From a virus: a stretch of 31,164 nt of DNA. The first letter of the stretch is position 1. Each line of letters opens with the position of its first letter. This document shows, piece after piece, positions 23,863 to 31,164 of the stretch. The translations under genes and the position numbers were made by a program. The stretch spans positions 1-31,164 of the IMG/VR virus record IMGVR_UViG_3300032895_000397. One strand, 5' to 3'. Below the pieces are notes generated by a model. The model made no database searches. It worked only from the letters and a program-made list of their open reading frames with translations, and was not told where the DNA came from.

Positions 23863-25065
23863 ATGCGTAAACTGCTTACTTTCCTTGCCTGCGCTTTGCT
23901 CTGGCTGCTCTGCGCACCGCTGTGCCGGGCGCAGCCGGTGCTGACGACGATCCAGGACACGCTCTACAACCTCGACGGGTCGCTCATGAACGGCAGCCTG
24001 ATCGTGACAACTCCGGCGTTCTCCGTGGCAGGCGTGCCGATCGCCCATGGCACGCACACGTTCCCGATCACGAACGGCGTGGTCAACATCCAGCTTGCGC
24101 CGACGGATCACGCGAATCCCGCCGTCACGTACACAGTGGATACCGTTTCGAACGGGTTGGGGGCAGCAAGCGTGTGGTCGGTGCCGACGCTGCCATCGGC
24201 GCAGTGCGCGTCGTCTTCGCATTGCACCATCGCCGAGGTTACCGTCGCCTCCGGCGTGGGTCCGACGCTGCTGTTGAATCCGAGCCAGATTTCGACGGGC
24301 GCTTCGCAGTCGGGTCAATTCTTGTGCAACGTGGTCGGCATCGTCGGCTGGTGCAACGCCGGCGGCGGGATCTGGGGATCGATCACCGGAACGCTCTCCG
24401 CGCAGACGGACCTCGAAAACGCGCTGAACGCGAAACAGAGCGCCCTCGGTTTCACGCCCGAGAACGTCGCGAACAAGGACGCGATCGGCGGATATGCGGG
24501 CCTGGACTCCGGTGGCAATCTCAAAGTGAGCACGGAGTGTCCGACGGCGTCGGCATCGCAGAAGGGCTGCCTCTCGGCGGGGGATTGGGCGGCGTTTAAC
24601 GGGAAAGTGCAATCCGCCACGGTGACTCTCTCGGCTGCGCAGGTGTCGAATCTTTTCACCACTTCGTATCCTTTGGTTCCGGCACCAGGAAACGGCACCG
24701 TTCTTCAGTATCTTGGGCACGTCGTCAATTGCGTCAGCGGAGCGACGCCTACCGTGCTGATAGCCGGCTTCGGCGAAATCGGGCAAGTGGGATACGGCGC
24801 CGGAGCCTTCACCCAGAACACGATAACTCCTGCTACGGGCGGCTACCTCAATACCCCGAATGGACCATGCGCTGCAAACGCGTTAATCGTTGACATGGGC
24901 ACGGCGGGCAATTACGAGTTCGGGAACGGTCTGGCGAGCGCCGCCGTGATCAATCAACCGTTGTCGTTCGGAGCAGTTTGCGTCAGTGGCAGTTGCGCGT
25001 TATCGAGCGGGACCACCACGATGACGATCACTACGTTCTACCGCATGATTTCCGGGGTTCAATAA
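23863..25065 (+). CDS. Tail-fibre-like protein with a Sec signal peptide (400 aa)
   Basis: Residues 1-24 are a classical Sec signal: RK, a Leu-rich core (LLTFLACALLWLL), then CRA before Gln, with cleavage likely after Ala24. Residues about 25-170 are a beta-rich domain with paired cysteines. Residues about 175-260 are a fibre-type segment: GSITGTLSAQTDLENALNAK, TPENVANK, GGYAGLDSGG, and GCLSAGDWAAFNGK. The remainder is Gly/Thr-rich beta structure with more Cys pairs. A phage tail gene normally lacks a signal peptide. The ATG has an AAGGAT site 8-13 nt upstream. It may be exported, anchored or merely homologous to a secreted host protein. Confidence 0.72.
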   Translation: MRKLLTFLACALLWLLCAPLCRAQPVLTTIQDTLYNLDGSLMNGSLIVTTPAFSVAGVPIAHGTHTFPITNGVVNIQLAPTDHANPAVTYTVDTVSNGLGAASVWSVPTLPSAQCASSSHCTIAEVTVASGVGPTLLLNPSQISTGASQSGQFLCNVVGIVGWCNAGGGIWGSITGTLSAQTDLENALNAKQSALGFTPENVANKDAIGGYAGLDSGGNLKVSTECPTASASQKGCLSAGDWAAFNGKVQSATVTLSAAQVSNLFTTSYPLVPAPGNGTVLQYLGHVVNCVSGATPTVLIAGFGEIGQVGYGAGAFTQNTITPATGGYLNTPNGPCAANALIVDMGTAGNYEFGNGLASAAVINQPLSFGAVCVSGSCALSSGTTTMTITTFYRMISGVQ

Positions 25066-25108
25066 CAGGGTGCCGCCGGAAACTTGCAGCAGATGAGAGG
25101 TTGAAGCA

Positions 25109-25525
25109 ATGCCCGGAAATATCCAGAACGCTGCACCAAGCGGCGTGATGCCCGCGTCGCTATGCACAGCGTTCACGGAATTGCGCGAATTTGTTCAGCT
25201 CCAGAACCAATATCACGATGGCACGGTTCAGCGGTCGCAACTCGCGCAGACGTCCCGGCGGACGTTTCGGCTCAGCAAACGATTGACCGCATCTCTGCTC
25301 GCAGCGCTGTACAGCTTCTGGGTCGCGCAGAACGCCGGCCTGACGCCGTTCGTCTTCTACAATCCGTTCGACGTGGCGTCGGGCCAGCAGATCGGCAGCA
25401 ATTACGATTCGACCGGCAATAACACGCAGGGTCGCGTGACGGTGGTGTTTCGCGGCAACTGGGCGGAGGCGACGGACGTCGCGCGGACCAATATGCAGGG
25501 AATAGAATTGGTTGAAGTAGGGTGA
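25109..25525 (+). CDS. Small tail protein near the tail tip (138 aa)
   Basis: The protein has a short N-terminal linker and a folded core (LREFVQLQNQYHDG, then SRRTFRLSKRLT, LYSFWVAQNAGLTPFVFYNP, and VTVVFRGNW), similar in style to the domain at the start of the next tail gene. A role as a gpM-type minor tail protein linking tube and tip is likely. The ATG has GAGAGG about 10 nt upstream. The next tail gene in the same direction begins only at 26905, the space being taken by two minus-strand genes. Confidence 0.6.
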   Translation: MPGNIQNAAPSGVMPASLCTAFTELREFVQLQNQYHDGTVQRSQLAQTSRRTFRLSKRLTASLLAALYSFWVAQNAGLTPFVFYNPFDVASGQQIGSNYDSTGNNTQGRVTVVFRGNWAEATDVARTNMQGIELVEVG

Positions 25526-25543
25526 ATCGATCTGATCCGCCAA

Positions 25544-26275
25544 TCAGTTCTCCCACCACTGGGTCGAGTTCTTGGAGCCAACCGCTGCATCGTTCTCTAC
25601 CACTTGGGGACGTCGACCGGCCCCCTTTCGCCAGTGTTTGGGAAGCGCCAGGCCCCATCGGAGTGGGAGATCGTCTGGAAAGCGCTCCATAAGGCGGAGG
25701 TCCAGGTGTCGGCAACGAAGGCGCTCGTTGAACTCGCTTTCGAGTTTCTCAAACTCGTCGGCGATCACGCTTTCGGGTGGAAACAGAATGCCAAATCGCG
25801 CTCGGTCGTGACGCCGCAAGGCCATCCTGATCGCCGGAATCAAATCGAGATCTGCACTCACTAGGAAGGCTCTATCGAAACTTTGATCGATTGCGTTCTC
25901 AACGAGCCGAATTGCGATGTTGACGTCGGTTTGCTTTTCCGTGAGTTTGGTGTCCTTCCCGCACCTAGCGCACCGCATAGGTTCGTCGCAGGCTCTGCAT
26001 CTGACGCTGCGCTCACGAAATTGTCCCTTAACTATCTCTGCGCCAGCAATCTTCTCCATAGCCAGAAGGTGTAACTTCTGGCGATGATTCGCGCCGCGGT
26101 TTCGTGGCGAGATGTCGGAAGTAAAGTATAGCACCCGTACCTGCGCGCCGGGGCTATAGTTTTGAATCGTCTTCGTCCAGTTGCACCAGCCGTAGGGGTA
26201 CCAATCCTTGCCTTTGCTTGTCTCGAAGAAATTGAATCCGTCGATGTATGCCGATACCCTAATGTCGCATGCCAT
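25544..26275 (-). CDS. NYN/PIN-like nuclease with zinc ribbon insert (243 aa)
   Basis: This is a predicted metal-dependent RNase of the NYN (LabA/DUF88) family. Motif 1 is YIDGFNFF (D12, N15). Motif 2 is EKQTDVNIAIRL (D117). Motif 3 is FLVSADLDLIPAI (D142, D144). These are the conserved acidic residues of NYN domains. Between them lies a zinc ribbon, C93-x2-C96-x5-C102-x2-C105, seen in some LabA-like proteins. The C-terminal tail of about 60 residues is basic and disordered-looking. The gene is minus-strand, A+T-richer than the tail genes, and lies 36 nt after the stop of the nuclease gene upstream. A TATGAT lies 6 nt before the ATG, so it may also be read alone from a leaderless promoter. 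Confidence 0.85.
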   Translation of the reverse strand: MACDIRVSAYIDGFNFFETSKGKDWYPYGWCNWTKTIQNYSPGAQVRVLYFTSDISPRNRGANHRQKLHLLAMEKIAGAEIVKGQFRERSVRCRACDEPMRCARCGKDTKLTEKQTDVNIAIRLVENAIDQSFDRAFLVSADLDLIPAIRMALRRHDRARFGILFPPESVIADEFEKLESEFNERLRCRHLDLRLMERFPDDLPLRWGLALPKHWRKGAGRRPQVVENDAAVGSKNSTQWWEN

Positions 26276-26281
26276 GGTCAG

Positions 26282-26287
26282 ATCATA
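26282..26287 (-). promoter_or_regulatory. Putative leaderless -10 element (TATGAT) of the NYN gene
   Basis: On the minus strand TATGAT lies 6 nt before the ATG at 26275. No strong -35 is visible; the T-run TTTTTT (26305-26300) precedes it. Confidence 0.4.
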
Positions 26288-26311
26288 ACCAATCCTGCAA
26301 AAAAGCTGCCG

Positions 26312-26815
26312 CTAGTGCGTTTCGACTCCTTGTGTTTTTGTCATGGGCGACTGTGACTCGTCCCTCCGCCAAATGCACCGGCCCGAGGACTTGAATTCCG
26401 ACACACTTAATGTACTTCTGTCTGATCTTGCCTTCGATCCCGGTTTACGAAGCGCGAGTTCGATCGCGGCGCGATCTGCCTCGTAAATCGCGTATGGGAA
26501 GAACCACTCATCCATAAGAACAGCCAGCGCAACTGTCCACTCGTTTTTCAGATTGATTCGCCCAAGCCTGTAGGAACCTTCACGCTTTCGATGTCGGATC
26601 GTCTTGCTTTTAATTTCGATAGTAACGTCCCCTCGCTGTGCGTCAAAAGGCGCTCTGGCGTCGCTGAGTTTTAGGCCCAAAATGCGAGCTGCCTGGTATT
26701 CGCCCATCTCGCCCGTTATTCCTAGCGGCCTACCGGCTAGTTGCTCGTACTCAATCGCCAGTGGACGAACCGCTTCGAGGATTTCGCCCAAACGCGAGAA
26801 GACTTCAGGATCCAT
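26312..26815 (-). CDS. PD-(D/E)XK-like nuclease (167 aa)
   Basis: A restriction-endonuclease-like core is suggested by E36/E39 in GITGEMGEYQAARILGL, followed by D63 and E67-x-K69 in RGDVTIEIKSK. This is the order E...D-x3-E-x-K of the PD-(D/E)XK fold. The following region (GRINLKNEWTVALAVLMDEW) contains a beta strand and helix as expected. No DNA-binding domain is visible, so a partner may supply specificity. It is the first gene of a minus-strand pair with the NYN gene. The fold call rests on motif spacing and needs structure prediction. Confidence 0.65.
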   Translation of the reverse strand: MDPEVFSRLGEILEAVRPLAIEYEQLAGRPLGITGEMGEYQAARILGLKLSDARAPFDAQRGDVTIEIKSKTIRHRKREGSYRLGRINLKNEWTVALAVLMDEWFFPYAIYEADRAAIELALRKPGSKARSDRSTLSVSEFKSSGRCIWRRDESQSPMTKTQGVETH

Positions 26816-26904
26816 GTGATTTAGTGTTGCGCACTTGCGATCGAGTTGGTACAGCGTTCAGGAATTCACGGTAGAAATCACTCGTCGGTTGAAAGAACTA
26901 ACCT

Positions 26905-29900
26905 ATGTCCGACACCATCGGCCGCATCACCGTCCCAACGGTAGTCAACTCCGGCCAGACATTCCCGCTCACTACGCAGTACCCGTTCGGCTTCTCCGTC
27001 GAGCGCCCGGTGATCGTTCACCGCTTCGGCTCGCTCGACGCCAAACAGGAGCAGCGGTATTACGTCGGCATCGGTCCACGCAAATTCCAGTTCAAGCACC
27101 CGAACTTGAACTGGGCTGAGGTCAACCAGCTCAAGGCGTTTTGGGAGTCGATGCAGGGGCCGTGGCAGGCGTTCACCTACACCGTCCCCAACCCCGATGG
27201 AACGACCAGCAGTGTGCTCGTGACGTTCGAGCAGGCGCCGATTTCGTTCGAGTACCTGCGCAACGCGGCGCAGATCGGACTGAATTTCATCGAGGTCGTC
27301 GATCCGACCGCTGCGCCCTCTTACACGATCAGCTCCACCTGCCTGCGGTTCCCCTCGACCGCGCTCTCCACGGCGCTGCTTTCTGAAGTCCAGCAGATCG
27401 TCCCGCTGGTGCACATCCGCGTCCGCGAATCCGCGGTCGCGGACATTTATCTCTCCGACCGCCGCGTGACCGTCGGCGGGCAGCTTTACCTGCCACGATT
27501 GATCGGGATCGGCGAGGCGGGCTCCGACGTCCTGATCTCCCAGGACATCAAGGGCACTTCCGATAACGTCCGCTTCACGTTCGGTAACGGCGACCGCGTG
27601 ATGACGCAGCTCGCCAACGACACGGACCTGAAGTACGCCGAAATAGACCTGTGCCTTTTCCACGTCAACTCCGGCATCCTGCTGCAACTGTGGAAGGGCG
27701 TCATCCAGAGCTTCACCAGCGATGGCACGCCGATCTTCGCGGTGACGTGCTCGGACGGCTTCTTCCAGATCATGAACCAGTACCCGGAGCGGCAGGTCAG
27801 CCGCCAGTGCTGGAAAACCTACAACGACGGCGTGAACTGCCCCTGGGCCACGCTGGGCGCGAGCGCCGCCGCAGTGACGGCCGCCGGCGGCGATCCCACG
27901 AGTTGCGATTATTACCTCGAATCGCCGAACGGATGTCAGGTTCACGGCATGTCCGCGTATTTCGGCGGGCATCAGGCTGATCCGCAGGGCGTCGTCATCA
28001 AGGATGATTCCACCGGTTTCCTCGGATTCGGACGCAACACCGTCACCGCGACTTCGATCATCTCGGACACGGTGTGGGGACTTGCCCTGCCAGAAATCTG
28101 GTGCAACAGCGGTGGCAACCCGCTCTATGCGTTCATGGCGACCGCGTTGATGGTCGATTACCGCGATGAATCGGGCTATGCGGACTCGCTCGGCATCTTG
28201 AGCGCTGGGCCTCTCGGTGGATTCACCGCGTCGATGGTCGTCACAAACGCGGACGGCTACCGATACGTGGTCGCGCCGATGGTCGACGGCTACACCTGGC
28301 AAGGCTTCCAGGTCAACGGGAATTTGAACGTCACGAAGTACCAGCCGGGATACGGGCTTCGGTACGTCACCGGCAGTGATCCGGCGAACCCGAGCACGGA
28401 TTACTTCTCGCTTGGGCAAGGGACGCCGCAGGTGTGGGAGCCAAATGTTTACGCCGCGGGCACGTCGTCGTGCGAGATTCGCATCGTCAAGTCCACCACG
28501 ATTCAACCGAGCACTCCCGATCAGCACCAGATGACGGTCCCGATCGATTACGGAATGTGGGGTTGGACCTGGGATCAGAGCGGCAATCGCACGGCGGTGA
28601 TGGGGCTGATCAATCCATTTTGGATCGCGGTCAACATGCTGCTGCGCGCGCTTGGCTTGTACGGCGATCCGTCCACCGGCTCAAATCCTGCTGGCGGAAC
28701 CGGACCGGCGTCGTCCGATCAACTCGCCGTGTTCGTGCTGCCCTCGCTGATTGTGGGCGATGGAAGCGGCGCGGCCGAGATCGCCGCAGCCCAAGTGGCC
28801 GCCATCCTCGGAACCGGCACCGAGACGCAGTTCCAGTTTCAGGGAATCATCAGCAGCCAGAAGCCGTTCCGCGATTGGCTCACAGAGGTCCTCAACTGCT
28901 GCCTGGGCTTCTACACCTGGGAGTTCGGGCAGTTGAAGCTCGGCTGTCGGATCAATGCGAGCGCGGTGGATGCGTACACACTCGCCAATTCTCTTTACCA
29001 GACCCTGCGGCTGACGCCGATCCAGGCCGGGTTCGAGCACTTGGTGATCTCGTTCGCCGACGTTGCCTATCAATACCAGGCGAACACGGGTGAGTATTGC
29101 GACAAGAGCCACGCTGCCTATTACGGGCGCGCCGGATCCCCGCTCACCAGCCAGATGCACTCCGTGGGTTGCTCTTCGCTCAGCCAGGCGCTTCGAATCG
29201 CGGCCACGCGCACACGCGAAGAACTCGGCGGTGTGACGCCCGCGGAATGGCGCGACGCGCGCACGGCCGCGTGGCAGACCACGCTTCTCGGCCTCGGCAA
29301 CGAAGTCGGGCAGGTCGTCTCGATGACGCACCCGGACATTCCGGGCGTCCATGGGACGTGCAGCGTGTCAGGCAGCACGGCCACATGGGTGAGCGGCGAT
29401 CCGTGGACCTATGCGGGGACCGCGACCGGAGACACCGAACTGATCAATAAAGAGATCGTGATCGGCGGTTCACAGATGACGATCACTGCGGTCGCCAGCG
29501 ACGGCTCGACGATCACCACGTCTCCAGCACCTCCCAGCGGAACCGGCTTGGCGTTCCAAGTCATCACGATGTGCTTCCGCATCCAGCGCTGGAGCCTGAA
29601 GAAGGACTGGTCGGTGCAGATCGAGGCGCAGACCGTCACCTCTTCAATGTACGACCTGGACGTCGGGCCGAAGCCGATGGACGTGGTGCCTGCGCCGCTG
29701 CCGGCGCTGTTTTATCCAATCCCGCTCGGCCCGGTATGGGCTCCATACCAGGTGCAGGCGTCTTCGAGCGATGCGCTGTATCCCAGCGAGTGGACCTTCG
29801 ATTCCGACCAGGAATACACGACGCTCGCCGACGGCAGCGCACTCGCGAGCCTGATCGTCACCGGCAAGCTTCCGGTGAACGAGTTCAGCGCCACGGGTGC

Positions 29901-31164
29901 GGGCGCGCCGGGAATCGGCTCGATCACGCAGAGCGCGACCGGCGGATCGCTGGCGGCGGACATCACGCTGTGGGTGGCCATTTGCGCGATCGATTCGAAC
30001 GGCCTTCCGTCCGCACCTTCGAATATCGCGATCATCGGAACCGGTGCGGCGGCGGGTGGCACTTTCACGCTCGACAACATCACGTGGCCTGCGGTCGCGG
30101 GGCTCGCTTCTTACGTGCTGTTCGTCGGAACGCAACCTGACCTGATTTGCGCGCAGGCAACCGGCACGTTGACGGCGGGCACGGGCAACACGTACACGCC
30201 CGGATCGATCACGTTCGGTGGGCCAGTGGCGCGCTCGACATGGGCGCTGCCATCGCCGTACGTCGCCAAAGTTCGGATCAAAGCCAAGCTTCTGCTGCAT
30301 TCCGGCGTGGCCGGTGTCGCCGTTACCACCGTCTCGACCAACACGCTGGTTTGTTCTGAACTGGTCGATACCTCCTCAACGCCGTTCAGTCCCGTCGGCC
30401 GCATTCTCTCCGTGATCGGACGGCCCAACGGCAGCACGCCCTTTGCGAGCTTCAACATCACCGCGTTCGTGCCGACCACCGGGACGCTGACTCTTGACCG
30501 CGACCCGACCGGGATCGTGAACATCGGCGACGCAGTGGTCATTCGCAACCAAGCGTCGGGCCTGTCAAGCACACCTACCGCCATCACCCAAGTCACGGAC
30601 CCCGGCTACCAGAACGTCGCGAACAGCTACGGCGGCCTCGCGGCAAGCGCGGAGATCGGCAACCTGATCCGCGTGATCGCTGGCACCGGTCGCGGTCAGC
30701 CGCCGAGCACCATCACGGCGAACACTTCGACGCAGTTGACCTTCCAGCCGCCGCTGCTCATGGACGATACGTCCATCTGGATCGTCGAAGCGCCCACGTG
30801 GAGCTTTCAGGCGGATTCCACCAGTATCGACAACGCGAACCCGCTTACTCCGGTGACCCTCTCGGTGCCCACGGCGAACTTCATCGAACAGGCGATGCTG
30901 ATTGCCGGCTTCACAGTTGACGTGAACGGCAACGAATCTCCGGACGGCGACCAGCCTTTCCGCGAGGACTGGATCTACGGCGAAGTCGGCGCGCCCTCGG
31001 GCGAGATGAAGATCTCGATTCCGGGCACGCTGGCCATAGGAAGCAACCTCGGCCCCGCAGCGTTCTACACCGCCACAGTCTCGTTGCAAAACGGCGTGAC
31101 CTGCATGGTGAAGCAGGCGCCCGTGGGCGCGAACCTCGTCATCCAGGTCTATGCGGGAACCACG
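26905..31164 (+). CDS. Giant fused tail-tip protein, open at the window end (at least 1420 aa)
   Basis: The frame from ATG 26905 to the last base has no stop, which I checked line by line. The 3' end lies beyond the window. Residues 1-150 resemble a gpM-type beta domain (RKFQFKHPNLNW, then FWESMQGPWQAF). Residues 150-350 match the gpL/DUF2163-type baseplate domain and end with C302, C312, C334 and C344, followed by the VHGMSAYFGG segment. In lambda gpL four C-terminal cysteines bind an iron-sulfur cluster. Residues 600-900 resemble the hub part of host-specificity proteins. A fibronectin-type segment lies near 1030-1080 (AIDSNGLPSAPSN, then ASYVLFVGT). The remainder is Ser/Thr/Gly-rich beta structure. 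The GAAAG about 10 nt upstream serves as ribosome site. The fusion replaces several separate lambda genes. Confidence 0.82.
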   Translation, partial: MSDTIGRITVPTVVNSGQTFPLTTQYPFGFSVERPVIVHRFGSLDAKQEQRYYVGIGPRKFQFKHPNLNWAEVNQLKAFWESMQGPWQAFTYTVPNPDGTTSSVLVTFEQAPISFEYLRNAAQIGLNFIEVVDPTAAPSYTISSTCLRFPSTALSTALLSEVQQIVPLVHIRVRESAVADIYLSDRRVTVGGQLYLPRLIGIGEAGSDVLISQDIKGTSDNVRFTFGNGDRVMTQLANDTDLKYAEIDLCLFHVNSGILLQLWKGVIQSFTSDGTPIFAVTCSDGFFQIMNQYPERQVSRQCWKTYNDGVNCPWATLGASAAAVTAAGGDPTSCDYYLESPNGCQVHGMSAYFGGHQADPQGVVIKDDSTGFLGFGRNTVTATSIISDTVWGLALPEIWCNSGGNPLYAFMATALMVDYRDESGYADSLGILSAGPLGGFTASMVVTNADGYRYVVAPMVDGYTWQGFQVNGNLNVTKYQPGYGLRYVTGSDPANPSTDYFSLGQGTPQVWEPNVYAAGTSSCEIRIVKSTTIQPSTPDQHQMTVPIDYGMWGWTWDQSGNRTAVMGLINPFWIAVNMLLRALGLYGDPSTGSNPAGGTGPASSDQLAVFVLPSLIVGDGSGAAEIAAAQVAAILGTGTETQFQFQGIISSQKPFRDWLTEVLNCCLGFYTWEFGQLKLGCRINASAVDAYTLANSLYQTLRLTPIQAGFEHLVISFADVAYQYQANTGEYCDKSHAAYYGRAGSPLTSQMHSVGCSSLSQALRIAATRTREELGGVTPAEWRDARTAAWQTTLLGLGNEVGQVVSMTHPDIPGVHGTCSVSGSTATWVSGDPWTYAGTATGDTELINKEIVIGGSQMTITAVASDGSTITTSPAPPSGTGLAFQVITMCFRIQRWSLKKDWSVQIEAQTVTSSMYDLDVGPKPMDVVPAPLPALFYPIPLGPVWAPYQVQASSSDALYPSEWTFDSDQEYTTLADGSALASLIVTGKLPVNEFSATGAGAPGIGSITQSATGGSLAADITLWVAICAIDSNGLPSAPSNIAIIGTGAAAGGTFTLDNITWPAVAGLASYVLFVGTQPDLICAQATGTLTAGTGNTYTPGSITFGGPVARSTWALPSPYVAKVRIKAKLLLHSGVAGVAVTTVSTNTLVCSELVDTSSTPFSPVGRILSVIGRPNGSTPFASFNITAFVPTTGTLTLDRDPTGIVNIGDAVVIRNQASGLSSTPTAITQVTDPGYQNVANSYGGLAASAEIGNLIRVIAGTGRGQPPSTITANTSTQLTFQPPLLMDDTSIWIVEAPTWSFQADSTSIDNANPLTPVTLSVPTANFIEQAMLIAGFTVDVNGNESPDGDQPFREDWIYGEVGAPSGEMKISIPGTLAIGSNLGPAAFYTATVSLQNGVTCMVKQAPVGANLVIQVYAGTT

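Noticed and set aside
23863-23940. Lipoprotein signal in the fibre-like protein
   Set aside because: The cysteines near the cleavage region are not preceded by a normal lipobox; CRA before Gln fits signal peptidase I better.
26878-28527. Minus-strand frame of 549 codons
   Set aside because: It is antisense to the giant tail-tip gene, which has conserved tail features and an unbroken frame.

Overview
The window carries the packaging, head and tail morphogenesis region of a lambda-like siphophage genome (prophage or phage contig), with several cargo genes set into it. The DNA is G+C-rich with a strong G/C bias at third codon positions. Many start codons overlap the previous stop (ATGA, GTGA or TGATG). 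Several cargo promoters appear to make leaderless mRNAs. These traits, with the Sec-signal tail fibre, suggest a soil bacterium such as an Acidobacteriota, but that is inference: no host marker gene, integrase, attachment site, tRNA or rRNA is visible.

Layout. 1-1619 is a minus-strand two-gene cassette: a protein with an OST-HTH/LOTUS-like N-terminus and an unrecognised, translationally coupled partner. 1620-3329 is mostly non-coding and unusually rich in structure: a hairpin terminator, a perfect 31-bp inverted repeat, two clusters of short repeats, and one small ORF. 3330-6094 holds two tandem paralogous ParB-domain DNA methyltransferases. 6069-7325 holds a small coupled ORF, a membrane protein and a Lys/Ala-rich DUF3489 protein. 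7422-12678 is packaging in lambda order: small terminase, large terminase (GpA type), gpW-like joiner, then a membrane-protein cargo gene and a zinc-ribbon protein, then the portal. 12697-16129 is head and connector: a fused prohead protease/major capsid protein with a strong internal start site, a DUF2190 decoration protein and two completion proteins. 16141-18342 is a small tail ORF, the tail tube and two tail-assembly proteins. A minus-strand HEPN-type protein (18445-19695) interrupts the tail operon. 19800-25525 is a virion-morphogenesis-like protein, a tape measure of 1189 residues, a fibre-like protein with a signal peptide, and a small tail protein. A second minus-strand cassette (25544-26815) encodes an NYN/PIN-like nuclease and a PD-(D/E)XK-like nuclease. 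From 26905 to the window end runs one very large open frame that fuses tail-tip modules, including a lambda gpL-like cysteine site.

How it works together. The plus-strand genes build the particle: DNA recognition and cutting, portal, capsid, connector, tail tube on the tape measure, tail tip and fibre. The methyltransferases may protect phage DNA from host restriction. The cargo genes sit exactly at module junctions, mostly on the opposite strand, look more A+T-rich than the structural genes, and have their own -10 elements 5-11 nt from their start codons. Three of the cargo proteins look like nucleases (HEPN, NYN, PD-(D/E)XK) and one has an RNA-binding-type OST-HTH domain. The best candidate for an undescribed system is this dispersed set of RNA- and DNA-targeting genes, which could act as prophage-encoded defence or superinfection exclusion. 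That function is inferred, not shown by the sequence.
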